A stretch of DNA of 35,172 nt from Chara braunii (taxonomy: Eukaryota > Streptophyta > Charophyceae > Charales > Characeae), in NCBI GenBank assembly GCA_003427395.1, contig BFEA01000010.1, positions 5,510,488 to 5,545,659 on the forward strand. Direction: 5' to 3'. Positions within the stretch are counted from its first letter, which is position 1. Every line of letters begins with the position of its first letter. A model generated the notes under the pieces. That model saw only the letters and a program-made list of their open reading frames with translations, searched no databases and had not been told where the DNA came from. Both the position numbers and the translations under genes were made by a program. Below are positions 1 through 8,190 of the stretch, piece after piece.

Positions 1-411
1 AGGGGGGGGGGGGAAGGATATTGAATGGCAAAATTGAAATATGGGTCAAATTGTGACCGCGATCTATTTCACAGTTAGAATGATGTTTTTAAATTTATTG
101 AGCGCTTTTCCTAGAAAGATCACAACAAAATCTACGACTACGAGTATTCCAATTTCCAGGTTTTTTCACACATTCTTCTGAGCACAAAAACTCACTGAAT
201 TTGGAGTACTTTTTTAGTTGGCCCACACATGGCTGAGTGGCAAAAATAAAAAATGTGCCAAATCGGCATGACGATTATTTTGCAGTCTAAATGATTTTTT
301 AAAAATGTTATAATATTATTCCTGAAAAGAACACGGATTCTCAAAATTTCAGTTTTTTCTGCGGGTTCGTCCGAGCACAGAAAATCGCCAAAGTTGCCAC
401 TTGCAAAACGT
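1..411. repeat. Diverged interspersed repeat, two tandem units
   Basis: Bases 1-235 align by eye with 12620-12862. Shared blocks include GGCAAAATTGAAA, CCTAGAAAGATC, CCAATTTCCAG and GGNGTACTTTT followed by GTTGGC. The order of blocks repeats in weaker form at 236-411, so this is two tandem units. The second unit ends in AAAATCGCCAAAGTTGCCAC and CAAAACGT, a variant of the CGCCAAAGATGGCG module found in the hAT-like elements from 12 kb onward. No open frame of note. Probably a decayed part of the same transposon lineage; the family assignment is inference. Confidence 0.5.
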
Positions 412-1128
412 CTGTTTCATTGTGCTCGACCTCCCTGTTTTGACAAGACGGGCCTCAACGTCTGGGTCCGAGGGCCCTTTTGTAGTTCACATGCCCTCAC
501 TTCTTTTTGGGGTCCGCTTCTACTCGAATACTGTTCCAACGCCCCCCACTTGTTTTTGGGGTCCACTTCCACCCGAGGACCGGTCCTTCCTTTTTTCAAA
601 AGTCCCGGTTCTACCAGAAATAGTTGTAGGTAGTCTGTAATTTTGCCAAGGACCGGTCCCCCAATTTGTTTTGCCCCCTAAGAACCCACTTTGCGTCCTG
701 GTCGCCCGCCGCCAAAAATGCGCCACCTTGACACAAACGTCGAAGCCCACTATACCTCAACCTTAGGGCTACGAATTGCTTAGGTCATCTACGACATCAT
801 CTGCTAAGAGATATGGGTCTCGTTAGATGCTCCTAAAGGAATCCTAAAAGATTTATGACCATTCCTAAAGGAATTTTAGGAATCGAGGCGCCACGGTTAC
901 ACGCATTCCTAAAAGAATCGCTTTTAGGACCGGTCCTAAGGGGTTCCCGGCGGCGAGATATATGTACGTTTGCGGAGCCGCGTCGCCGTGGTCCGCGCCT
1001 CGCCATCCAGTGTCTGTGGCCCAGATGGGAGGAGGACCCCAACGAGTAAAATGTTGGAGGCAAAAAAACGTGTGGAGGCAACACTTCAAAAATTTGAATT
1101 TGAATTTTCGGAAAGGGGCGTGTAGCGG
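412..1128. other. Non-coding stretch with palindromes
   Basis: No convincing gene. The visible structure is a recurring palindrome AGGACCGGTCCT (576-587 and 926-937, one-base variant at 649-660) and three alternating copies of TCCTAAAGGAAT-like and TTTTAGGA-like words at 831-940 that can fold on each other. The short open frames here overlap on both strands and show no protein family signature. Confidence 0.4.
924..939. repeat. Perfect 16-bp palindrome TTAGGACCGGTCCTAA
   Basis: The 16 bases read identically on both strands, and the central AGGACCGGTCCT recurs at 576-587. It lies at the end of a run of TCCTAAA/TTTAGGA inverted words starting at 831. Function unknown; it may be a transposon terminus or a recombination scar. 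Confidence 0.5.
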
Positions 1129-1527
1129 ATGAACGACGAAAAACCGCCACAGACGCCGTCAAATACAGGGCGCCACGGGGTTCGTTCGCTATCTTTCACT
1201 TCGCAAATCGTCCTTCAGCTACTGGCGTGTCACGTTTTTGTGGGTGGCGAACGTAGGCGGGCGACCAATCTCAACGTTCGTGACATGTCGGGCATGAAGG
1301 TGGAAGGTGGTGGACGCAGGCAAATTTTGTCCCCTAAAGAACGGGAGGCGGTGACATTAATGGTAATGACAGTCGTTCTGGAATCAGAGAGGGGTATGGT
1401 GTCCATAAATCGAGGGATGCGTCTGCAGTTGCGAAGGCACAAAGCGCTGCCGGAGCAAATACCCTGCCAAGGGTATTTGCCGGGGATTTTAAACGTCGGA
1501 CGTTGTCCGACTCTTTCTTTGAATTGA
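1129..1527 (+). CDS. Unrecognised open frame, 132 codons, doubtful
   Basis: An ATG-to-stop frame of 132 codons with no domain, signal peptide or membrane segment that I recognise. It is basic and low in typical core-protein composition. A shorter overlapping open frame on the other strand (1230-1442) shows that this stretch is simply poor in stops. Its last third runs through the 10-bp hairpin at 1455-1480, unusual for a conserved coding exon. No intron signals, promoter or neighbour support it. It could be a chance frame or a fragment of an old transposon gene; I favour chance. Confidence 0.12.
   Translation: MNDEKPPQTPSNTGRHGVRSLSFTSQIVLQLLACHVFVGGERRRATNLNVRDMSGMKVEGGGRRQILSPKEREAVTLMVMTVVLESERGMVSINRGMRLQLRRHKALPEQIPCQGYLPGILNVGRCPTLSLN
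1455..1480. repeat. Perfect hairpin GCAAATACCC / GGGTATTTGC
   Basis: Two 10-bp arms, GCAAATACCC and GGGTATTTGC, are separated by the 6-base loop TGCCAA. Flanking CCGG-like bases extend the pairing slightly. This would make a stable cruciform or RNA hairpin. No gene is attached to it. Confidence 0.6.
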
Positions 1528-1799
1528 AGGACTTGATGAGACTGACATTTACCAAAAGTTTATTCAAACCTAACCTATGACTGAGAGACTAAAAATTTTC
1601 GAACTTTAGTCTGGACACGTGTGGTGTCCGGGAGTAACGGGTGTGAATAGCAATGCTTCGCTTTTGTAGGTGCCGCAGGAACGTGTGGACATGAGAACAC
1701 TAAAGCTGTACCTATTTTGCCTAAAACAATGTCGCGTGGCTGCTAAGCCGCACGATTTAGAGCCTAAGTAGGGTAAATGGAGGGTCGTGCCACATATAG

Positions 1800-1834
1800 G
1801 TGGTCGCTCAGGCTATCGATAGATAGCCGACCAC
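1800..1834. repeat. Two-part hairpin around GGCTATC-GATA-GATAGCC
   Basis: The inner arms GGCTATC (1811-1817) and GATAGCC (1822-1828) pair perfectly around a 4-base GATA loop. Outer arms GTGGTC (1800-1805) and GACCAC (1829-1834) extend the structure, with an asymmetric bulge on the left. The surrounding 1528-2030 carries no gene that I can support. Confidence 0.55.
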
Positions 1835-2031
1835 GGAAAAGGGTGGCAACAGGCTGATGTCGAGGCCTACCCAGTTAGGTGGCTGACCAAGCCGCAGTCA
1901 CGAGGCCAACTGACAGGGTAGAGCCAGCAAGCGAGACCTGTTAAGCCTTGAGCAGGCGAGATCTGCAGGGTCACAGGCAGGCAGGGCCTGCAAGGCCACA
2001 AGCAGGAGGGATGGTCATGGCTAAGCTCTTC

Positions 2032-2039
2032 ATATAAAA
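2032..2039 (+). promoter_or_regulatory. Possible TATA box upstream of the Pol III-like unit
   Basis: ATATAAAA lies about 30 bases before the start of the hairpin unit at 2067, the spacing of a TATA element in plant small-RNA promoters. The plant upstream sequence element of U-snRNA genes is not visible before it. The same TATA is enclosed by a small CTCTT/AAGAG inverted repeat. Only suggestive. Confidence 0.2.
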
Positions 2040-2066
2040 GAGTTGCTCCTATCACTAACGTGATAA

Positions 2067-2156
2067 GAGTTAGCCCAGTAGGTGAACGCATTGGACCGCT
2101 ACGCTGCAGACATGGGGATCAAATCCAGAATGCGTTGAACTGGGCTAGCTCCTTTT
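2067..2156 (+). ncRNA. Pol III-like unit: A box, B box, terminal hairpin, T4
   Basis: TAGCCCAGTAGG (2071-2082) matches the internal A box consensus, and GGATCAAATCC (2116-2126) matches the B box consensus at tRNA-like spacing. The unit closes on itself: GAGTTAGCCCAGT (2067-2079) pairs with ACTGGGCTAGCTC (2139-2151) over 13 positions with one G-U pair. Inside it AACGCATT (2085-2092) pairs with AATGCGTT (2129-2136). A TTTT run (2153-2156), the Pol III stop signal, follows directly. It does not fold as a normal tRNA, because about 20 extra bases separate the T arm from the acceptor-like strand. It could be the head of a tRNA-derived SINE or a small structured RNA gene. Both are inference; the boxes, stems and T run are plain in the sequence. 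Confidence 0.4.
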
Positions 2157-2245
2157 AGAGCCGGCCATCGGGATGGGGCAGTTTGGGCGCGACCAATCTT
2201 GACCGTGCGATCGCTAGGATCACGCGGCCAGAATCATCTGCGCGT

Positions 2246-2286
2246 AGATTAGCATGGCCCTTGCACAAGAATGACACGCATAAATC
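2246..2286 (+). pseudogene. U6 snRNA pseudogene, central fragment
   Basis: The 41 bases from AGATTAGCATGGCCC to GACACGCATAAATC match the conserved centre of U6 spliceosomal RNA, including the region that pairs with U4 and forms the internal stem-loop. I see three differences from the usual plant sequence, one C-to-T and two G-to-A, the pattern expected from decay of methylated C. The 5' part with the ACAGAGA box and the 3' U tail are missing, so this is a dead fragment. U6 pieces are often found joined to retroposons by template switching; whether that happened here is inference. It lies 90 bases downstream of the Pol III-like unit at 2067-2156. Confidence 0.8.
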
Positions 2287-2770
2287 ATGAATCTCCGACA
2301 GGGGTCGAACTCAGGTCTGCGTTTCAGGAGTTCATGGGTGTACAACGAAATCGAAGTGACCATTGACTTATGCCAAACGGAAAAAAAAACAAAAAAAAAA
2401 CAAAAAGAACAAACAATAAAGCATCCCTTTTGCAGTGATCGCAACCCAATACAAGGCATTATAAGATTAGTGTGAGTATGAGGTGAGTGAGGCAGTTGAT
2501 GCCTTACGTAAGTTATGCCCCGCCTCGTTGGCAAGGCACCTGAAAAAAAAAAAAAAAAAAAACTGGGTTCAAAGCTTCGAAGGGGGAAAAAAATATTATT
2601 ATTATTTTTTGGTTCGCGCCATCATTTTTTTGATCGCCGAAATATTTTTTTTCAGATTTTTTTATATAGCGAGTTTTTTTATTAAAAATTGTCGAAATAG
2701 GAGTACTTTTTGGTACCCCCACTTGATTGTCATGGGGTTTGAACTTGGGCTTGGCTTTTAGCAGATGGGA

Positions 2771-2815
2771 TGGCTCAATTGGCACTGTTGAGCACACCCT
2801 GCCAATAAAGCAGGG
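2771..2815 (+). repeat. tRNA-like fragment (D arm plus anticodon-like arm)
   Basis: TGGCTCAATTGG (2771-2782) resembles an A box / D arm, and GCTC...GAGC could form the D stem. It is followed by CCCTGC (2797-2802), a 7-base loop, and GCAGGG (2810-2815), the geometry of an anticodon arm but with six pairs. No B box follows on this strand. Best read as a decayed tRNA-derived SINE head; a chance resemblance cannot be excluded. Confidence 0.25.
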
Positions 2816-3252
2816 CTGAGGGAAAATGAGGTAGTTTTCTTTTATTTTGTTTTTGTTTTAGTTCTTCCTTTCTTTTCTTTAATTTATATTTCTTTCCTCT
2901 TTTGGGGAAAAACAAGGCTACCAAAGCAATGAAGGAGAAGAAAAGTTGGAAAAAAAAAACAAAAATGGCTGCGAATCTAATCACGACCTCAGACCAAATG
3001 CAGGGCAAAAAAGCATCTGGATCATGAGTTGACAACACACTGTTGTGTTTAAACAGTTTGCTGTAAATGACATAGTTCAACCATTTGCAGCTGCGCCTTA
3101 CCTGGGGTAGCAGCCAGGTTCATTGCTAGGGCTGGGAACCTGGTGTTCCTAGGGGAACATCAAGGATTTTAGCACTTGATCTCGTTTTTAATCAAGGGTT
3201 GAGCCCAACTACGATTTTTGGTAGAGGGCAAGCAGTTGCGCTCAACCTTTAG

Positions 3253-3269
3253 CCAACTATAAAAGTTGG
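3253..3269. repeat. Hairpin CCAACT-ATAAA-AGTTGG with TATAAAA
   Basis: Perfect 6-bp arms around ATAAA. The word TATAAAA overlaps the loop and could act as a TATA box. The region 3100-3380 has several further CCTGG/CCAGG and GTTGGGC/GCCCAAC inverted words but no recognisable gene. Confidence 0.3.
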
Positions 3270-3526
3270 GCTAGCCAGCAGTTGCCTCACACATTTGAGG
3301 TGCTGCCCACACTCTACATGAGTGCTGGCCAGTTGGCGAGAGTAGCTGCCGGACCTGCTGAGTGAGGAGAACCTGCTGACTGGAGAAGTGGAGATCTGCA
3401 GTGCAGGCTGAGAAAGGGGGCTGCCATAGCCACCATCTCAACAAGTGTGGAGGTGTTGCCAGCCATAACCGCATCCATAGCGACGGTCGTGGGGAAGGTA
3501 CTACTGCTTTTATGCGGCAACTGCGG

Positions 3527-4020
3527 CAGCGGCGTGGAAGCGCTGCCCGGTTTTCGGTGGCGGTGGCAACATTTTTGACAGAGGTGTGGAAGCGCTGTCC
3601 GTTTTTTGCGGCGGTAGTAGCATTTTTGACGGTGGTGCGGTAGTGCTGCCCGATTTTTCGGCGATGGCGGCGGCATCTACGGCAGTAGTGCAGTAGTGTT
3701 GTCCGATTGTTTCGGCAGTGAAAGACATTTTTGTGACATGTTGAGGTTACGCTGCCCAAATTTTGACTCGGTGGTAACTTATTTTTAGAAGGAAGGTGTT
3801 GTCGGATTTGCTGCACGGCGCCGACATCATTTTTAATGTGTGTGGATCATGCTGTTTGATCAGCGGCGAGACAATGGCAGTGTATGCGGTGGGGTCATGC
3901 TGCCGAAATAGACAGGGACGTCGATATTTTGTTTTTGTGGAGGAAAGTGTCATTCGTTTGGTGGCAAGTCGGCGACAATATTGTAAAGGAAAATGTTGCG
4001 GATGTTTTGCATCGCAGTAG
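3527..4020. repeat. Degenerate minisatellite, unit about 50-56 bp
   Basis: A recurring block of GGTGNNGTAGNGCTGCCCG, a T-rich ATTTTT stretch, then CGGCGGTGG-like sequence returns with starts near 3527, 3581, 3631, 3681, 3737 and 3791, and fades toward 4020. The open frames reported on both strands here (for example minus 3271-3816) are repeated K-N-rich and C-rich translations of the same unit, not a protein family. Units differ by point changes and small indels, so the array is old. Confidence 0.6.
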
Positions 4021-5052
4021 AGCTGTTTTTTTTTTTTGGTGTGTGATCTCGCGGTGGTGTTGCGGGGCAGCCATGGTACCGATTGATGGCATGACGAGTG
4101 GTGGTCCGCCATCATGTGTTTGTGGCACTAGTGCATATTTGGGACCGACCGAGATCACTTGACTATCTTGGGACCGAGTCGAACCAACTTGGGGTGCAGA
4201 TGTTGTGGTTTGAGGTGGTGTAGATATGCGAGTTGGTTTGGGACGTTGGGACCACGTGAAACTTATTGTTGGGAACACCCTCTTAGTTGATGGACCAACT
4301 TCTGTTCATTTCAACTCTTGGAGAAAAGCGGACCGTCGTTCAGTGGAACGGCCATGAGTTGTGGAGTTGTTGCCTCGTAGTTTGAGCTTCAACGACGATT
4401 AAATTTTATCTGACTGGAGTATTAATCGACTTTCTTGAGTGAGCCGGATCAAACTTCACTCAAGGTAAGTCAGTTGATTGACTCATATTTCCTTCACACA
4501 TGTATGAGCCCACACTTTGCTTGACCCTGTTTGTTTTGAATGTTCAAAAGAAAAGGTAGAGGAAAGTTGTGCGAGTCATGCATGTGAATGAAAAAATCTA
4601 TGGTCCAAGTATGGGATTGTAGTGTTTTCTTTTGAACTTGTTGCTTGGCTTTGTGTGCAGGTAGTTAGAAGAATGTTGTAAATAACAAGTTTTATGGTGT
4701 CTACTCGGGAATATGAAAAATATTGTCTTCTTTCTACATTCCACCTGTCTGCTTGTTAAAATGACTTGTTGCTTTGAAAAAGATTATTTTGCTTGTGTCG
4801 TAAAATGAATTCGATTGAAATAAAGTAGATAAGGTCAAAAAGACTTAGCGTTTTTCCGAGACCGACCCATTTTATCCCGAACGACCTAATCGGCCAATAC
4901 CTGTCCAAATGATTCTTATTCTCTATCTCCTCCGGTTTCTTTTTCGTCAAAGTTATCATGAACTTAGGGAAAATGAGAATAAATAAAAGCTACTTGCGGT
5001 GAACACGTACTCTTTTTCAAGGAAGCATCTGGGACGGGGGTTCGTTGCTTAA
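4021..5052. other. No gene visible
   Basis: About 1 kb of moderately AT-rich single-copy-looking sequence. I see no long open frame with family features, no terminal repeats and no RNA gene. Confidence 0.4.
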
Positions 5053-5220
5053 GGAGTCGGCCCGGTTATCAACCCAGAGCGGACCGTTCCACGGAGCGTA
5101 CTTTGCGGATTCGGTGGAGACGGCGCGACTTCTAAGATCCAAGCTTTGTGCTCGGATGAGGAGGAGGAGTACCTCAGACCACTTCCTAGAGGGAGAGGCA
5201 CACAACACTTCAAGAAATGA
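5053..5220 (+). CDS. Short unrecognised open frame, possible exon fragment
   Basis: Reading from just after a stop at 5050-5052 gives 55 sense codons and a TGA at 5218-5220, with no ATG at its head. The translation looks protein-like: an acidic EEEE stretch, prolines, and a basic PRGRG tail ending in KK. The stretch is GC-richer than its surroundings. I recognise no domain. It could be the last exon of a host or transposon gene, or a captured fragment. No clear acceptor splice site decides its left edge. Confidence 0.2.
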   Translation, partial: GVGPVINPERTVPRSVLCGFGGDGATSKIQALCSDEEEEYLRPLPRGRGTQHFKK

Positions 5221-6065
5221 ACCTGATTAAGAATCATCCACAAAGCATCCTGTCATCCAGTAAGATTGAGAAACTTATAAAGACAGGTGTGCGCGTGCCT
5301 AATTTTAGGTCGGTGGTAGGTCGGAATGAATGACTTTGGTGGTGAGTCTCATCAAGTCAAAATTAAGGCAGCCGATTACCTTGTCGGTTGCACCAATGTT
5401 ATTGTCGATAGTCAACTCCTTAGTGGCGGTTCTAAGATTATTTTGTGTCGTTCGACCCGGGGTGGTCGGAATGTATTTCGATTTTGTGTTACTGGATGTA
5501 CCATATGATGATTTAAATTCTTCCAGTTATCTTTTCATATTGGATATATGTTCGTATCAACTACGGTCGATTCCTTTTGATATATTTATGTACGGTTATT
5601 ATAACTTTCTTTTGACAGTGTGTCTAAGGACTAGGATAAATTTTAGGTTTCGTGCTTGGTTGAGACCATCCTAGTCGACCGATGTCTGCTTTGTACTTAG
5701 GACATCAGCGCTCTAAGGAGCGGACGACGTCCGGGCCCGTTGGCGTTAACCAAGCGTATCTATACTACAGCGAACGAGCAAACGTCCTCGGCTAACCTAC
5801 CTCCGCAATTATAATTAAATGCTTTCACACGTGGGTCAGTAGCTCGGTAGGCATACACCCCTAAGGCTGGTGACAACACCTTAGGGAATGCAAGTTGTGC
5901 CCCACGGGAACCTATCCTATCGTAGGGAACCGTGGGATGTATAGCTGGCGCACCCGGCTAGAGCAACGAAGGAGCGATGCAACCACGTCCGTCTCGACGG
6001 TTCGCTTGATTATTTATGCGTCGTTTCCGAGTTATCTCATGTTTTTTTTTTAACTCCTGCGTGAT
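5221..6065. other. Non-coding; two hairpins near 5860 and 5900
   Basis: No gene. CCCTAA (5857-5862) and TTAGGG (about 5880-5885) enclose a GGTG/CACC stem, and CCCACGG and CCGTGGG (about 5901-5936) pair around a second structure. These may belong to the left flank or left end of the Harbinger element that follows, but I could not find a matching inverted copy on the right. Confidence 0.3.
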
Positions 6066-7243
6066 ATGGCCGAGAGGGTTCTCGCCTTTGCGAAAAAGGC
6101 GGGAGCCGATACGCTCGACAGCGCTCTTGCAGCGTGTGGTGGAGGCACCAGATTGTGTGGCGACGTCTTAAGTCGTACTGCAGTTGTGTGTGACACTGTC
6201 CACCAACGTTATCCCTCGTTAGACACCACAATGGTGGATCAAGCGGAGGGCGTGTGGGACATGGGCGACTCTGATACTGTGCAACGATGCAGCTGATGGG
6301 TAGTTCCGCGAGAAGTTGAGCATGTTAAGGGCAGTTTTCATGTAAATCGTCGCCGCATGCGCCCAGTCTCTCGAGAGAAAGGTCACACATTACGGGTTGC
6401 CGTTGGTTGTGGAGATGGTGGTGGCTTTCACACTGTACAAGTTGGCGTCGGGGGAGACGTATGAGAGGGACACGTCATCTTTCGACATCTGTAGGGCGTT
6501 TGGATTGGTGGTCATCTGTGACGCCACTTCTGCGTTGATGAATGCATACCCTGACACGATTGCATGATCGACTGGGAGGAGGCGTTTGCAGGTTTTGCAT
6601 GCCTTCTGGGAGAAGGGTTTTTCTAAATGTTACGATGCAATTGATTGCACGCATATCTACATCGACAAGCCTGTTGGCGGACCACCGGAAAAGCTTTCGG
6701 ATATCCTGGTAATGTGCACGACGTCCGTGTCCTCCATAACTCGTATTTTTGGAGGCGCGCAGAGAGCGGCGAGTTGTTCACCGCACCACCGGAGCATCTT
6801 CCATATGGTGTCGTAACTACAAAGTACCTTTGGACGACAACGAGTATCCCATCGCGTGTCCGTGGATCATCCAACCATACGGAGGAATCGACCAACGCCA
6901 AGACGACGAACGCTTCGATACGAAGCAGAAGGTAGCGTGCGGATGTGTGGAGCGGGCATTCGGTCAGTTGAAGTGCATGTGGCGTTTGTTTCTGCGCACT
7001 CATAAGACAAACCTGCACACCCTGCTACAACAATTCGTTGTTTCTTGCATGCTCCATAACATCCTCCTTGATGCGGGGATCGAGTTCAACGAGAACCTCC
7101 TTTGGGAGGTCGATGGAGATGGCGCATGGCGGAGGGTGGACTTGGGTATTGTGCAACACGCAATACACGGGCATCAACGATGCACGAACGTGGACGGGGA
7201 CCTCCTTTGGGATGCCCTATGCAATCGGTTGGCGTTGATGTAG
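6066..7243 (+). pseudogene. PIF/Harbinger transposase (DDE_Tnp_4 type), broken
   Basis: PIF/Harbinger transposases cut and paste their element at 3-bp TWA sites. Parts in order: an N-terminal frame at 6066-6296; a helix-turn-helix-like block at 6421-6564 (LYKLASGE); an in-frame TGA at 6565-6567; the first catalytic Asp in IDCTH (6643-6645); a frame change and a loss of roughly 80 bp near 6690; the second Asp in the PGNVHDVRVLHN block (6720-6722); another frame change near 6825; the conserved DNEYP segment; and the catalytic Glu in VERAFGQLK (6950-6952). The C-terminus ends at TAG 7241-7243. The family diagnosis rests on the order and wording of these blocks. The first and second Asp are only about 25 residues apart, far too close, which confirms an internal deletion. 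At least two frameshifts and one stop make it inactive. It faces the decayed minus-strand gene at 8191-9964, as the accessory gene of a Harbinger element might. Confidence 0.85.
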
Positions 7244-8190
7244 TCATTTTTTAAACGGTGTGCGTTCATGATGTGGCTGCTCTTGGATAGGGGTGATCGA
7301 TTATCTGTGTTCGTTTGTTAGTAGTTGTAACTCGTAAGTACTAGTCTTCAGTTCAGAAGCACCATGCTGGTCAAGGATGGGGTGGGGTATTCTATCCAAT
7401 GACGACGTTCGATGCATGCATACATGCATCCACTTGGTTTTCTTTTTTTAAACAGCGACGTTCAATTGGCTGGGTTTGTTGATGTCGTCGTTTGAAGACT
7501 CTATTATCGGGACTGTTGTTCTTGGTGTGTTGTTTTGCTTTACTTATTGCTCAACTCTATTCGAATGTTCATGTTTTTTTTTTTTTTTTCAATCCTGCAA
7601 TCAGGGGAGCGAAGGAAACAACGTGGTTAAGAAGTTTGATCTTGTTTCTTCTGTTTCATTTCATTCCTAACATCTTCGTGAATTCTCTTTGTTATAAGCT
7701 TTCCATTCTGATGACAAAGATTTCTTGCCCAGTCGTACTTTCGTTTCATTGTATTAAAGTTTGGTATCAACCTCGCAATCAGCTGTGGGAACAATCACCT
7801 TGTTTTATGTCATTCGTTTTCATGCATGGATTGAATGGAACTTCGTCATAAGATTCACAACACATCCCCAAAGACATTACGAAAATGATCATGGCAGACA
7901 ACCACCTTCCCAACATTGAATTTCGGCAGGGGCAAAGCACAAATACAGGACTGAAAGATGGGGGATTACAAAAAAATGACATCACAAGCAACATGTACAA
8001 TTTAGAAAGCCAATGCAAGCAATAAATCAAAGGCTCGTAAAAAGCCAAAACATCATGAACACCTGATGACAATACGCCGCAGCTACAACCCACCCCCTCC
8101 CTTCGACGGTCCTCCACCATCGCCTGGAATCGAGGCGGCCATCCAAACACAATAAACCCCCTGCCCTATCCCCCACTATTCACACACTAT
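7244..8190. other. Spacer between convergent relic genes
   Basis: T-rich sequence with short open frames only. It separates the 3' ends of the transposase relic and the minus-strand relic. I see no terminal inverted repeat or RNA gene. Confidence 0.4.

Larger units (their letters stand above)
2287..3300. other. Non-coding, poly-A/poly-T rich, tRNA-like traces
   Basis: No gene. The stretch has A-rich runs (2381-2406, 2543-2562), T-rich blocks (2595-2690) and a pyrimidine-rich tract (2830-2900). On the minus strand GTTCGACCC near 2303-2311 matches a B box, but the nearest A-box-like word is too distant for a clean tRNA unit. The composition suggests several decayed retroposons. Confidence 0.35.

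Noticed and set aside
6066-6125. tRNA-Ser/Leu-like word TGGCCGAGAGGG
   Set aside because: It resembles an A box, but no B box follows at a usable distance and the bases lie in the N-terminal frame of the transposase relic.
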